Origin: Selaginella moellendorffii
Lineage: Eukaryota > Streptophyta > Lycopodiopsida > Selaginellales > Selaginellaceae
Length of the DNA stretch: 64,000 nucleotides
Direction of reading: 5' to 3'
Assembly: GCF_000143415.4 (NCBI RefSeq)
Contig: NW_003314271.1
Coordinates: forward strand, 2,524,082-2,588,081
Of this stretch, positions 22,415 to 37,118 are shown in pieces. Numbering within the stretch: position 1 is the first letter of the stretch; the number at the start of each line of letters is the position of its first letter. A program made the position numbers and the translations under genes. The notes beneath the pieces are model-generated. The model was not told where the DNA came from, did not search any database, and saw only the letters and a program-made list of their open reading frames with translations.

Positions 22415-23987
22415 CTAGTCTCTTCTCTTGCTCCCTCTTCGTAGCTGTTCTTCCGGGCCTTGGAATTTCGCTGGGAACGCTTGCGACGAATCAAACTGCA
22501 GCGATGGATGTGGTTCCTGTTGCTGCTGCTGCTGCTGGAGCTTTGGAGAAACAAAGCGCTCGGGATTCGGTGACGAAGACGACGAAACTAATGGTGAGGC
22601 GAGAAAGCTGCTGGGAAATCTCAGTGCTGTAGAGGGCACGCTTCTCGGCTTCTCTGTTGGACTTATCGCTGCTGGAGAGGCTATCTTCAAAGAATGGAAT
22701 TGATCCAGAGCTGGCTTTGCGTTTGATCCTGTTGAGTTTCCCTGAGCGCTGGCGGTAGTGACGAACGGGAGCAAGCTCGAGTTGTGGAGAAACTCCTGTT
22801 GCTGCAAGTAATTCTGCTGGACCGTGATGAGCGACGTCTGCTGGTGGTTCTGCTGCTGCTGGTACTGCACCGCTGGCCCGACCGGAGTTTGAAATAGTTC
22901 CAGTCTTTGCTGGTGATGCTGCTGTTGCTGGTCGTGATGGTGATGATGATGCTGCCGATGATCAGTGTGAACCAAACTTGAGCACGGATCTTCGTACAGA
23001 CTATAGCTGCTCGGATGCAGAAAGTTCTTCCAGTCTCGCTGCTGCTGCTGCAACTGGCAACTTGTGGCCGGCATGGCAGTGTGTGCAGAGATATGACCAG
23101 AATTGAAAGGAGCTATACTTGCATGAGCTCCAACTTCCCGGCCTGTTCTTGTTGAGCTGCCTTCTCCAACTGACATGGTTATGTCCGCTCCAAGGTCCTC
23201 ACCGGGTCTCTGTCTCGGAAATGCGTCGCTCTCGTCAACGGCTTGATGGTCGCGGGCGGAGCTCGAGCACACCTTGAGCTCGGGGCTCTGGTTCTCCAGC
23301 TCCTGATCGCTAACAAGGCTCGCCTGCTGTATAACTCCCTTTAGTTGCATGTCCGAGCCTGAGCTAAACGATGCTCCTCCTCTCTCTAACGAGAAGTGGC
23401 CACCACCACTTTCGTTAGAAGCCGAAAGTGCCCCCGACCCGGAGTATCCGAACCCGAGAGCGGTGTTGTAAGACGAGCTAGGAAGCGTGAGCCTGTCGAT
23501 TCCGGGGAGTGGTATCTGCGACAGCTCGTCGATGGCATTCTTGGCCTTTTTCATCAACCATTCCACGGCCTTGCTTGGTTGGTCGTAGCCGAGCCTGTCC
23601 TGGACGTCGTAAAACTGGATGGCTGTGGAAACGGACAGCCGAACTCTCCGGTCCCTCGGCCCTTTGGCCGTGAAGACCTTGCTGTGCCGATCCTTACCTC
23701 CCGAGGGCCTCAAAGTCCGAGCAGATATGTTCATGTGGAGCTCGGTTTGATCGTCACGCCGCCCCAGAAGATTTGACAGGACTGAAGCTTCGGGCCTGCT
23801 ACGAACTCTTCTTTCGTCCAGCCCGGCCTCTGGAACACCGCCCCCAAGTCGTTTATACTTTTCCGGGTAGTCAGAAGAAAGCGACTCACTATTCCATTGG
23901 CCCAGCCTTCTATACTCGCTGCTCATCGTAGAAACCGGTCCGAGCATGTGTCCATAGTCTGGAAAACTTTTACTGCTGTCATGTTCT

Positions 23988-24018
<31 letters not shown>

Positions 24019-24208
24019 TGAGGCGGATTCCATCCACTTCTGGAACATCTGCGTAGCAATAATCACCTGGAACTCCACCTTCTTCCTTGAGAATCTCAGA
24101 GCGGATTCCCACTAGCGTATTATTGCTGTTGCTGCTTCGACCACGCTCTTCATCATCCATGAAATTTGCGCCACTGGTACCGTTGCGGGGTCGTTTGTGG
24201 CCCTCCAT
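22415..24208 (-). CDS. TCP transcription factor (CIN/TCP4-like, class II)
   Basis: Nuclear factor with a non-canonical basic helix-loop-helix (TCP domain, about residues 171-229: [19 protein letters not shown], then [20 protein letters not shown] and [10 protein letters not shown]). This form is typical of class II CIN-type TCPs, which limit cell proliferation in leaves. The model is 597 aa, intronless in the coding part. An upstream in-frame ATG (24244) exists, but [10 protein letters not shown] at 24208 is taken because the upstream stretch looks like leader. Poly-Gln and His/Gln blocks lie at about 64-74 and in the C-terminal half. No R domain is seen. The miR319 target that marks many CIN TCP mRNAs is not recognisable. 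The 5' leader probably continues upstream with an intron. Confidence 0.92.
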
Positions 24209-28507
<4,299 letters not shown>

Positions 28508-28824
28508 GCTTAGCAATCTTCGATCGACACGACTTTACGTACGAAGAAGGTTATCTTTTTTGGCGATGTGGATAATAATGTTCCTCTCTTCCTCTCTTAT
28601 ATAGATATGCTCCTTTCTATTAACACTTGTTTTTTTCTTCCTTTAACTGACGCTGCGCCAGGTATATTCCGGTTTTGTTTTTTCAAAACTACCGAAGCGC
28701 GCGTCCGCGGAGAATCCGCTTCTAGGTGAGTGAGTGAGCACTTGGTGGAAGCTTCTGATTTTCGTCTAGGATCCGTCCAAGCGGGATCACAATTGATCAC
28801 TTTCAAGACTGTCCTGAGGAGCTC

Positions 28825-29888
28825 ATGGCCCCGAGCGACGATGATGAATACGGTGAATATGAGAAAGAAAAACCGTAAGCTGTCTCCTTCCCCGCTCGTT
28901 TTCTAAGCTTTTGACTCGTTGCAGGGCTGAGCAGGTCAAGAAGACCACCGACGACGTAAAAAACGCTGTCAAGGACGATGGTCAGAACAAAGGGAAGTCT
29001 GTGAGAGACAAGGCCAATGATTTAAAGCAACAAGCTGGTGAGATTGTTGGCAAAGGACAGGGGAAGCTAGCTCCGTATTTCTCAACCGCCAAGGAAAAGA
29101 CGGAAAAGCTGGAGGCAAAGAAGCCCGCGGTACAGGAGGAAGCTAAAGAAATGCTAGATCAGGCCAAGCACACGGTTAGCAAGGTGGTCCAACAGGAAAG
29201 CAAGGATGTGTTGGAAGGAGTGAAGAGGCTGGCCAAGGACGAAAAGGCATTTCACGACGCAGCTCACAAGGTTGCTGAGAAGATCCACCATGGTGGCGCA
29301 GGGGAGTCTGAAGGACATCAGCAAGAGCACTCAAATTATAGACAACAAGAGCACTCGGATGTAAACGAGAAAAATCAGCAGCATCATATTCCAGACTTTA
29401 GTGATTTCAGTGAAATGGAAGAGGAGGACTGGTCCGACGAGGCAGAAGGATCGAGCCACCATCCTAAGCAGCACCTATTAAACGAGCACAGGGCTGCTCA
29501 CGGGCATCAACACCATCCTCCTCACCAGCCTCAAAAGAGAAAAAAGAGTCCGCTGGGTTATTTCAAGGTTGGCGCCAAGTTGGCAGGGAAGGAGAAGAAC
29601 AAAGGGACGCAAGATAATCACCAGGGAGAACAGCAGCAGCAGCAACCGCAGCAGCAGCAAGAACAGCATGGTGGCGGTGTTTTGGGGACTGTCAAGTCTG
29701 TGTTTGGACAGGGGTCTGCTGGAGAGAAGTCACTCGACACGGCTTCAAATCTAGCGCAGAAGAAGCTGGGCCAAATGCGGCATGTCGTGGACGCTCAGAT
29801 GGACGAAGCTGGCAACGCCACTGCCGCGGAGAAGAAGACTCAAGGCGTCGGACTCGTACAGTCCTTTGGTGAGAGTCTTTTTGCGTGA
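28825..29888 (+). CDS. LEA-like hydrophilic protein
   Basis: A 337-aa protein from exons 28825-28874 and 28925-29888. It is almost all charged or polar. Residues about 17-135 are rich in Lys, Glu, Ala, Asp and Gln with 11-mer-like amphipathic spacing (VRDKANDLKQQAGEIVGKGQ, VQEEAKEMLDQAKHTVSKVV), as in LEA group 3 / LEA_4 proteins that protect membranes and enzymes during drying. The middle is His/Gln-rich with an acidic DFSDFSEMEEEDWSDE patch. The tail resumes amphipathic helices. There is no signal peptide. The precise LEA group is uncertain. It lies 317 bp downstream of RABH on the same strand. Confidence 0.75.
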
Positions 29889-30075
29889 AACTTTCTTCGT
29901 TCTAACTTCTCTGTTACAGTGTGCCTATGCACCTGTGCGTCGAGTGTTCACGTAAGCGGTTAATCAGCAAAGAGCGGGCAAGTAGAGCAGCTTTCTGGTC
30001 AGCTGGACAGCTTCGTACGAATCAAGCCTCGTTAAAACTGGAATCTCAGTCACAGGGGCTATAACTCTAGGTGGC

Positions 30076-30916
30076 CTACAAAGCCACGACACACATCACC
30101 AACAGGAGAACTTGTGCTGCTGGAGCCAATGACAACGAGCTCGACGCTGTTGCTGGTGGACTCCCAGTATCGGACAGCGGGTCGTCAGATCCCCCAGAAG
30201 TCTGGCCCGTCACTTGACCGTGTCCACCTTCATCGCCAGGAGGAGGATTCCCACTCGGAGGAGAAGACGAACTCCCATCTGGTGGTGGTGGCGGAAGCGT
30301 TCCAGAGGTGTTCCAGAACCACTGCCAGGGCGAGACGCGGTCGTCGGGGTCCGGGGACGAAGACGGGGTCAGAGAAACGAGCGGACAGATAGAATACACT
30401 GCAGAGAAGCCAAAGTCAGCCGCAGGAAAGCAGGGAAAACCATGCCAAAAGCAGGAAGAACTTACCGCCGGGGTCATGGCGTTCGTGATACGTGAGATTG
30501 TGGTAGCACAGGACCTGGTCGATCTTACTCTGGTCGGGGACGCAGTTCTCGTCCAGGTACTCGTTGAGCTCGCGAGTGACTTGGATGCAGTAGCGGATGT
30601 AGTCCTGGAAGACGGTGGTGCACAGGCAGCCTCCGTAGAGCGCCGTCTTGACGGACGTACAGCACGACTTGTAGTCGAGGGTGTTGCAAACTCCCATCGC
30701 CTCGAACATCTCGAAGTTGCAGCTATAGCCATCGCCGGGATTGGGATCCTCGATCGCCCCGAGATCATCGCCCAGATCATGGACGGTGGTGCGTGAGTTG
30801 GATCCATTGACGCGCCGGAGACCATCGAGCTTGAGGGCCAGATCGAGACGAGAGGGCGACGAGCGCTGTGCGTGGAAGAGCAGGGAAGAAGCCACGAGAA
30901 GGAGAACAAGCACCAT
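30076..30916 (-). CDS. Secreted cysteine-rich protein with GPI-anchor-like tail
   Basis: Two exons (30466-30916, 30076-30398) give 257 aa. An N-terminal hydrophobic signal peptide (MVLVLLLVASSLLFHA) leads to a domain with Cys order C-x10-C-x7-CC-x10-CLC-x10-C-x14-C-x11-C. The CC and CxC pairs recall the eight-cysteine fold of lipid-transfer proteins, but the spacing is shorter, so membership is unproven. A Pro/Ser/Gly-rich linker (about residues 170-225) and a C-terminal hydrophobic stretch (APAAQVLLLVMCVVAL) follow, the architecture of GPI-anchored cell-surface proteins. Function unknown; an LTPG-like cell-wall role is possible. Confidence 0.8.
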
Positions 30917-31175
30917 TTTTTGGTTTGCTTCTTGGTTCTCAAAGGAAATCTTATAAGCTCTTTAAAGCGTCCATGGCGGGAGACGAAACGAAACGTTCTA
31001 TCTTATCAAATTTCTTGATCTTTGGTTTGAGTCTCATTCTCAGATTAAAAAGTTTTTGCTTGTTTTTTCCAATCAATTTATTTACAACTTCTCTCACAAA
31101 ATCCGGACCAGGAGCTATCAATCAAGGCTATAATAAATTTCGCTACTTATTCACAGAAAAGAAAAAAAATATCTA

Positions 31176-32450
31176 TCAAGTAGTGGAAGACGAAGGCTCT
31201 TCGAGTAACATCGCCACGAAGGAATCCGGGACAAAGCCCGCGTCTAGCTCATCGCCCAGCTCTCCCAGATTCACATCCATGTCGCCCACCACCGGAGGAT
31301 CGTCCAGCCGGAACGACGATCCATCAAAAATGCTTGGAAAATCATCCAAGCCTCCTTGCTGACGCTCCAGCCGCATCGCCAGCTCGCTCAAATCGCTCAA
31401 ATCGCTCCCCTGGAGCTCCTCGATCGACTCGGAAAAGAAAGCTCCTCCAAAAGGGTCGGAGCTCGCAAGAACCGAGACCGGGGATCTGCTGCTAAACAAA
31501 TCCCAGCTCGAGGAGGAGAGATCTTCCTCCTCGTCCTCATCAGTTACTTCCTTCTTGATCGCCTCGACCCTCGTCATTGCGCTGCCACCCATGCTCGAGC
31601 ACGAATCTCTCTCCTCCTCCACGAATCTCCTGTTTGGCTCGATCGCTGGCTCGATCGCTATCGCGTCGATGCCATCGATCTCCTGCCGATTCGTGCGGCA
31701 CACCAGCTCCATCGCCGCCGCCGGGCGCTCCGCCGCTGCCTTGAGCCGGAGCTTGAGCTCCTCTACCTTGCCCGGCTCCACGATCCTCCTCCCATCCAGC
31801 CCAAAATTGGTCTGCGCGCTCGGCCCTTTCATCCGCCGCGCCGCGCGATCGTAGGCCTCCGCCGCCGCCTCGGCAGTGTCGAAAGTCCCCAGCCACACTC
31901 GAATCCCCCGCGAGAAATCGCGAATCTCCGCCGCCCATTTCCCCCACGGCCTCTGCCTCACGCCCCGGTACTTTGGCCGCGGGCCATCGTCCCTCTCCAC
32001 GATCTTGCGCTTCTTGCTGCTGCTACTCCTCACGGATTTCTTCGCGATCTTTGCTGGCGCTGGGGCCGGCTCCGCGAAATATCCCTGCTCCTCGGTGTCC
32101 GTGGCGGCATCCGGCTCGATCTTGGGCACCGGCCGCACGAAATATCGCGTCTTCTCCTCGAGATCGGCCATGGCGTGCGCTCGAAAGACGCTAATGTAGC
32201 TGGGAACCATGGCCAGATCCCTCTCCTCCTCGCTATCCGAGGAGATCATCACCGTCGTCGCGGCGACAAGATCGCTGTCTACTCGTGCTCTGCCTGGATG
32301 TGGCATCGCCTTCTTCCCCTGTTCTTGGTGATCCTCCTCGCCCGACGACGAGTCTGTGGCATCGGGATCGCAGCACACAACGCGAACTCGCCTCGGGCAC
32401 ACGTTCTTGATCGATTCACGCTCCGGCTGCTTCATCTTGGGACCCGGCAT
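31176..32450 (-). CDS. AP2/ERF transcription factor, cytokinin response factor (CRF) type
   Basis: Single-exon 424-aa nuclear regulator. The N-terminus has the CRF domain signature [20 protein letters not shown] (about residues 17-36), marking ERF group VI. A basic stretch [13 protein letters not shown] precedes the AP2 domain ([39 protein letters not shown]), with the Ala and Asp positions typical of ERF-class GCC-box binders. The C-terminus is acidic and serine-rich ([13 protein letters not shown]), suited to activation. CRFs act downstream of cytokinin two-component signalling and in stress. Several G-boxes lie upstream. Confidence 0.94.
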   Translation of the reverse strand: MPGPKMKQPERESIKNVCPRRVRVVCCDPDATDSSSGEEDHQEQGKKAMPHPGRARVDSDLVAATTVMISSDSEEERDLAMVPSYISVFRAHAMADLEEKTRYFVRPVPKIEPDAATDTEEQGYFAEPAPAPAKIAKKSVRSSSSKKRKIVERDDGPRPKYRGVRQRPWGKWAAEIRDFSRGIRVWLGTFDTAEAAAEAYDRAARRMKGPSAQTNFGLDGRRIVEPGKVEELKLRLKAAAERPAAAMELVCRTNRQEIDGIDAIAIEPAIEPNRRFVEEERDSCSSMGGSAMTRVEAIKKEVTDEDEEEDLSSSSWDLFSSRSPVSVLASSDPFGGAFFSESIEELQGSDLSDLSELAMRLERQQGGLDDFPSIFDGSSFRLDDPPVVGDMDVNLGELGDELDAGFVPDSFVAMLLEEPSSSTT

Positions 32451-34192
32451 GGGAAGATCTTCCAGAAATCTGCGCTACGACATGCAAATAAATCTCCCTC
32501 CAGTGGTGGATCGATCAATGCAGGGCCAGGGAAGCAAGAAGGCCATGCATCGCTCTCGAAACCTCGCGAAGAATCAAGGCAAAGAAAGCAAAAGAAAGGA
32601 GTGAAGAACACGCAATCCTAGATCCGGCCTCGAGGTAAGATCACCGTCTTCGCTAACGATTGATCTCGCTACGATCTAATGCGGTCTTCTCACTCTCGCG
32701 ATCGATCGTCCCCTCGATCGCGCCTTCTCTCCCTCTCTTTCTTCCTTCCAATCGCGAGGCCCCGGAATTTCCCTCGCGTGTGTATATACTGAGACATCAC
32801 AATGTTAAAGATGGCTGGCGGGCGCCAGCGGTCCGATCCGCCGCATCCAACGGCCGAACCCCTGACACGTGTCGCCCGTTTTGAGCTGTCTTGTCGATCA
32901 GGCGCACCCAAATTTGATGTGGCGGTGTACAGCGGGGTCGGTCCCGCTAAATCCACCGGTCTAGCTACTGCCACGTGTAACACGGCCCAATCAACCGATA
33001 GCGCGCCTGCCACGTCGGCGTGTCTTTCGGGCCTAAAGCCTGGGAAATTTGGGCGGTTTTAATTTACCGCGGGGTGGATTGGAATCTCTGCCTGGCGTCC
33101 GTGACCTAAAAAAACGATGTTGCCGGTTTGATGTAGAAGACTCTAGTGGGTGGCGGTGGAGTAATCGATTGGAAAGAGTTCTTTAGTGATTTGGTGGCTC
33201 CAAAGCACTAGGGTTTGCTTGAGCGGCAAGTCTGAAATTTGGACTGGATATATGCGCTGGTCGGATCAATCAATCAGTCGTAGACAAGGTCAATATGTAC
33301 TAGATCAAGAGTACTTAGACTACCTAAAGTCTCCATTCTTTGCGTTTGACGATGGTCCGTGCGCATCTCGTTGGAATAATCCTCCCAAGCCACTAAGGAT
33401 CTCCCAAGAACGACAATGCTGCTGTGTGGAAACAAAAGAACTCTCACGAAGAAAGGGTATCGGGTTCGATCCCGTCCAAGATAGGGTATCTAGCAGCCGC
33501 TGGATTCTCTCTTTTGTCGCCGAGTGGGAGAACCCAATGACAAAATGCCATGCCTGGGCATGACTCATCATGACCATGCATGGCTGAAATAAGACAGGGC
33601 CCGGACAAAGAAAAAAACGACTTGGCCGGCGGTATCGTGGTGCCACGTGTCAAGCGGCAAAATCTGGGCAGCCAATCGCGAGCCCCCGCCGCCCGGTTTC
33701 TTTGCCGGCCGGTGGGGAGTGGGACCCAATCGCGCGCCGCCGCGTAGTAATGCAAAGTTTAGGGCAAAACATCCAAATTTTAGGGCAAGAAGGAGTTGCG
33801 TATACGTCTCTAATTCAATGAAGGAGCTAGTGGGCCTCAACGTGTTAATGGATTCGCCGATTTTTATATGGACCCATTCTAGCTACGCTAAAAGGCGCAC
33901 AAAAGAAAGAAATCGCTCGATTAGTGTACGTGTGTGGTGTGATCTTCCGAGCAGTGCAAGAAAAAAGGGAGATTTTTTCTCGCTGCATTGCCTAGAAGAA
34001 GCCAGCACTGGAATTGTGACAGAATTGACTAGGAAAAAAAAGAGCCAACCAAGTCAAAACTGGAAGTTCTAAGCTTGTGTCCTGATCTTTACAGACAGGC
34101 ACGAAGAACTTGTGATGTCCCACGGCAATCTGTGATTCTGTTCACGGGGAGGAAAGAAGAAAAAGGAGATGGTCTTAACTTGAAACACCTTG
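32451..34192. other. CRF promoter region and spacer
   Basis: 1.7 kb between the CRF start and the stop of the next minus-strand gene. CACGTG occurs at 32866-32871 within the 10-bp palindrome GACACGTGTC, at 32972-32977 and at 33644-33649. No gene is recognised. Confidence 0.5.
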
Positions 34193-35138
34193 TCAGCAGG
34201 CGGCTCCCCACGAGGCGTCGCTCCCGACCCGAGGAAGACTTCGCGGTTGATCCTTGCGCGACTCGTCCACTTTGAAAGTGGAGCCACACATCTGTCCCTG
34301 GCTGTCCACTCGTGGCACCGGTTTCAGAGCGTTTAAAGGGTGCTCGAAGCTTCGCAAGCCACCTCCAGTTGTGAAGAAACATCCTAGAAGAGAGAGAGAG
34401 AGAGAGAGAGAAAAGAGAAATATTCGATCGGATTCACAAAAACTTTCGAAGAACTTACCAGCCGGGAATGGAGCAAACGATTTGCCGCAACCATTCCTCA
34501 AGAGATCTGCATTATCCGAGAATGCAAGTGATTCGTCGGCAGCAATGCCCCAGAAAAATGGAACCTTGCCCTTGTCATCCTGAATGTAGCTTCAACGTTA
34601 GCAAATAAACGAGCCCAGGACAGGGAGGAGTTCTTACGTTTGCCACAAGCAGCGTTTTGGTCGCATTGTCGAAGAGAACGAATGCAAACTGGCCAGAGAG
34701 ATCCTTGACAACTTGATGCGCAGGATATGGAGCCCGATCTCGCAGGGCCTTGTACATTTCGATCACCAGGGTCTCCTCACACACATTCTTCGTGAGGCCG
34801 TAGAGCTGCCTGAGTGCTGGAAGATTTTCCAGAACACCGACGAAGATGCAAAAGATATCATCCAGAACTGCGAAAGCTCTGCCAAGAACAAGAACCAAAA
34901 CGTGAAAAAAAAAGTTTCCAAAGTTCCATTCCTACCGTGGCTTGAGAAGAGCTTGCTTTTCGTGAGAATAAGCCATTGCGCTAAGCCCATCCAGCTGCAC
35001 CGATGCCGCCTGTGGGATCGCCGAGGTAAATGACTGCAAAATCTGGGCGCCGCTCTTCCGGCGATCATCATCCACGCTTCCCGGAGCCGAGAGCTCTACT
35101 GGTCCCGCCGCGACCGATTTGTGAAAGACGCCCAGCAT
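34193..35138 (-). CDS. Aluminium-induced/TSJT1-like protein with YGL and LRDR motifs
   Basis: DUF3700-family protein related to the class II glutamine amidotransferase fold; homologs are induced by stress, darkness or sugar starvation. Exons (minus): 34936-35138, 34638-34878, 34459-34579, 34193-34383; 251 aa with exact closure. Family signatures are YGLTKNVCEETLVIEMYKALRDR split as YGL and ALRDR, then LSGQFAFVLFDNATKTLLVA and PFFWGIAADESLAFSDN. The N-terminus MLGVFHKSVAAGP matches homologs. The start lacks the MCGI catalytic Cys of true amidotransferases, as in the family. A 24-bp GA repeat lies in intron 3 (about 34392-34415). Confidence 0.93.
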
Positions 35139-35500
35139 TCTTGCGAAGAATCCCCGAAACCTAGCGCAAGAAACACAAAATCTCTGAGCCGATGCGCGAT
35201 CGCGCTAACATTCCGGGCAAGAATGGCAGGAAACTCACCTGGATCGAAAAGTAGGTAAAGCGATCGATCGAGATACCTTGCAATGGGCTAGGGCTGGAGC
35301 GCTGCTATATACTAGTTCCTGGAAGAGGGAGCTTACAAAATCGTGCCAGGCGGTGACGTGGAGGGCGTGGATTTAATCCAAATTCAAACCTATCCGCCCG
35401 CCGCGTCACCGCCAAGTCATCACCACGTCAGCACTGACCGTGGGTGACACGTCGTGCACAGTTTTGAAATGCAAAGAAAACGGAGAGCCCTAGAAGAACT

Positions 35501-35957
35501 TTAATCTAGAAAGAACTCTACGCAGCAATCGATAAAGGAAGAAGCGCAGGGCTCGATCGACGCCACTGCCCTCTTCATCCACTCCTGGTCCTCGATCGCC
35601 CCCTTGGACGCTTGATCCAGATCACACTGCGGCCAGTAGAAATCTCCTGCCGCTCCTTGCGCCTCGCCGAGAAATGGCGACAGCGGCTCTTGGATCGCGA
35701 TCCCGAGCCCCTCGCCCAGATCGCTGCTCTGCTTGCTCTGATCACTGGACGAGTTGGAGTCGTCGTTGCGCAAGATCGCCCAGTTGGGATCCTGCTGATC
35801 ATCGTCCTCCTCCGGGGATGCGAGAAGGAGACGGAGATCCTCGCAATGGAGCTCCAGAGAGGAGGAGCAGCGCCGCTTGATCGGAGGAGGAGGCCCACCC
35901 AACAATCGCCCGGAGATGTCATCTTCTAAGAACTGATCGTTGCTCTCACCTTGGAGG
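35501..35957 (-). CDS. Hypothetical protein, start not resolved
   Basis: An open frame ends at 35501 with CVEFFLD. It carries a Pro-Lys-Arg patch (PPPPIKRRCSSSLELHCEDL), an acidic stretch and a Trp/Cys-containing tail (FYWPQCDLDQASKGAIED). The frame stays open upstream to about 36105, but no in-frame ATG is present, so a 5' exon or a sequence problem is likely. In another frame, ATG at 35922 or 35992 gives proteins with no clear features. No family is recognised; it may be a small nuclear regulator or spurious. Confidence 0.35.
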
Positions 35958-36105
35958 AGGAGGAGATGATCCAGGCATCGCTTTCTCCATCGCCAGAAAA
36001 GAAACTCGCTCTCCTTCTGGGCTGGAAGAAGTTGTTCTTTCTTTTTCGTGCTTGGAACCGCGCGCTGGAATCGATCGATCTGAAAGCGCCACAGCCCAGG
36101 ACGAA

Positions 36106-37118
36106 TCTAGCGGGAATATGCGTGCCACGCCCGCTCCCTTCTCAACACGTCATTCACGAATCCGCTCTACACAGATATTTTCTGTGCAAGAACGGAAAAT
36201 CCGGTTACCCACCACCGCCCGTCGTGCGACGGGCGAGATGAAGGGCGATGACGGGCGTTGACCGCCGTGCCCTAAAATTAATGTCAAACTAAATGCGTTG
36301 CCGCTTTTAAAGGAAAAGTTTGGGAGCCATGATCTTTGCTTCACCGCCACCAGTGCAAAGCTTGTGGGAAAGGTGGCGGACTTTCTAGGGTTCCGCAAGG
36401 GTGTCTGTGCCCTGGTCCAAACTCGTTAGCTGTTTGTTGGCTGTGATGCAATGCAAATGCGTTGGACGTGATGCTTCTAACTTCTCTTCTCATGCGATGG
36501 ATGGAAACGGATCTACATTTGCAAGGGACAACGACTTCTGTAAAATAGACTAAAGCAAGTCTTTAAGAAACGCGAGGTTTGTTTGTATGCAGCGGCAGCA
36601 TATTTTCGGATGAACCTGGGCGTGCGATGACTAAATTGTCGCACGAGACTGTAGAGTGGACTCGAGATTTCCGAGACGTGGGGCGAGGGCGACAACTTGA
36701 GAAGCTGCCCAGTGGGTGAGTTTTAGGGTAATTCATCTGACCCTCTCTCTCTCGCGGTCTCGATGAATGCGAATATGCCACGAGAATACGTTGAAAGTGT
36801 GGCGGAAAATTTGGCCCAATAAGCAACGCACAAGTTAACCATTGGTTAACACGTTAACTACACGGAGATAGTAATACCTATAAATGTGAGAGCAGAGCAT
36901 TCTTCTCTCCCGTTTCTCCACCATAGCTTTGTTTCATCCTTGGTTTGGTCTCTGGGAGAGGGAGAGAGCGAGAGGGAGAGGGAGAGAGTGAGAGTTATTT
37001 GTTTGATCTTCCATTCGACGATGATTCCTCCATCGATTTGAGAGCTTTTTCTCTCCTCTTTTTCTGCTCTCGCTCGTGATCCCTTTCACGAGAGCTCTTC
37101 TTCCTCCTCTCGCCGGCT
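36106..37118. promoter_or_regulatory. HAK/KUP promoter and 5' leader
   Basis: The best core-promoter signal is TATAAAT at 36879-36885, about 235 bp before the start codon. It is followed by a purine-rich GAGAGGGAGAG leader (about 36953-36995). Upstream is ordinary intergenic sequence with no supported gene. Confidence 0.55.

Noticed and set aside
23783-23791. GGACTGAAG in the TCP gene, part of a miR319 site
   Set aside because: Only nine bases match, in the wrong part of the gene, and the rest of the 20-nt site is absent.
31356-32621. 421-codon plus-strand frame opposite the CRF gene
   Set aside because: The complementary frame of an AP2/ERF exon. It is Arg/Leu/His-rich with no family similarity.
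33455-33490. tRNA-like B-box text GGGTTCGATCCCG
   Set aside because: No matching acceptor stem, D-arm or anticodon arm can be folded around it on either strand.
34392-34415. GA repeat as a possible GAGA regulatory element
   Set aside because: It lies inside an intron of the YGL/LRDR gene and is a plain microsatellite. There is no evidence of regulation.
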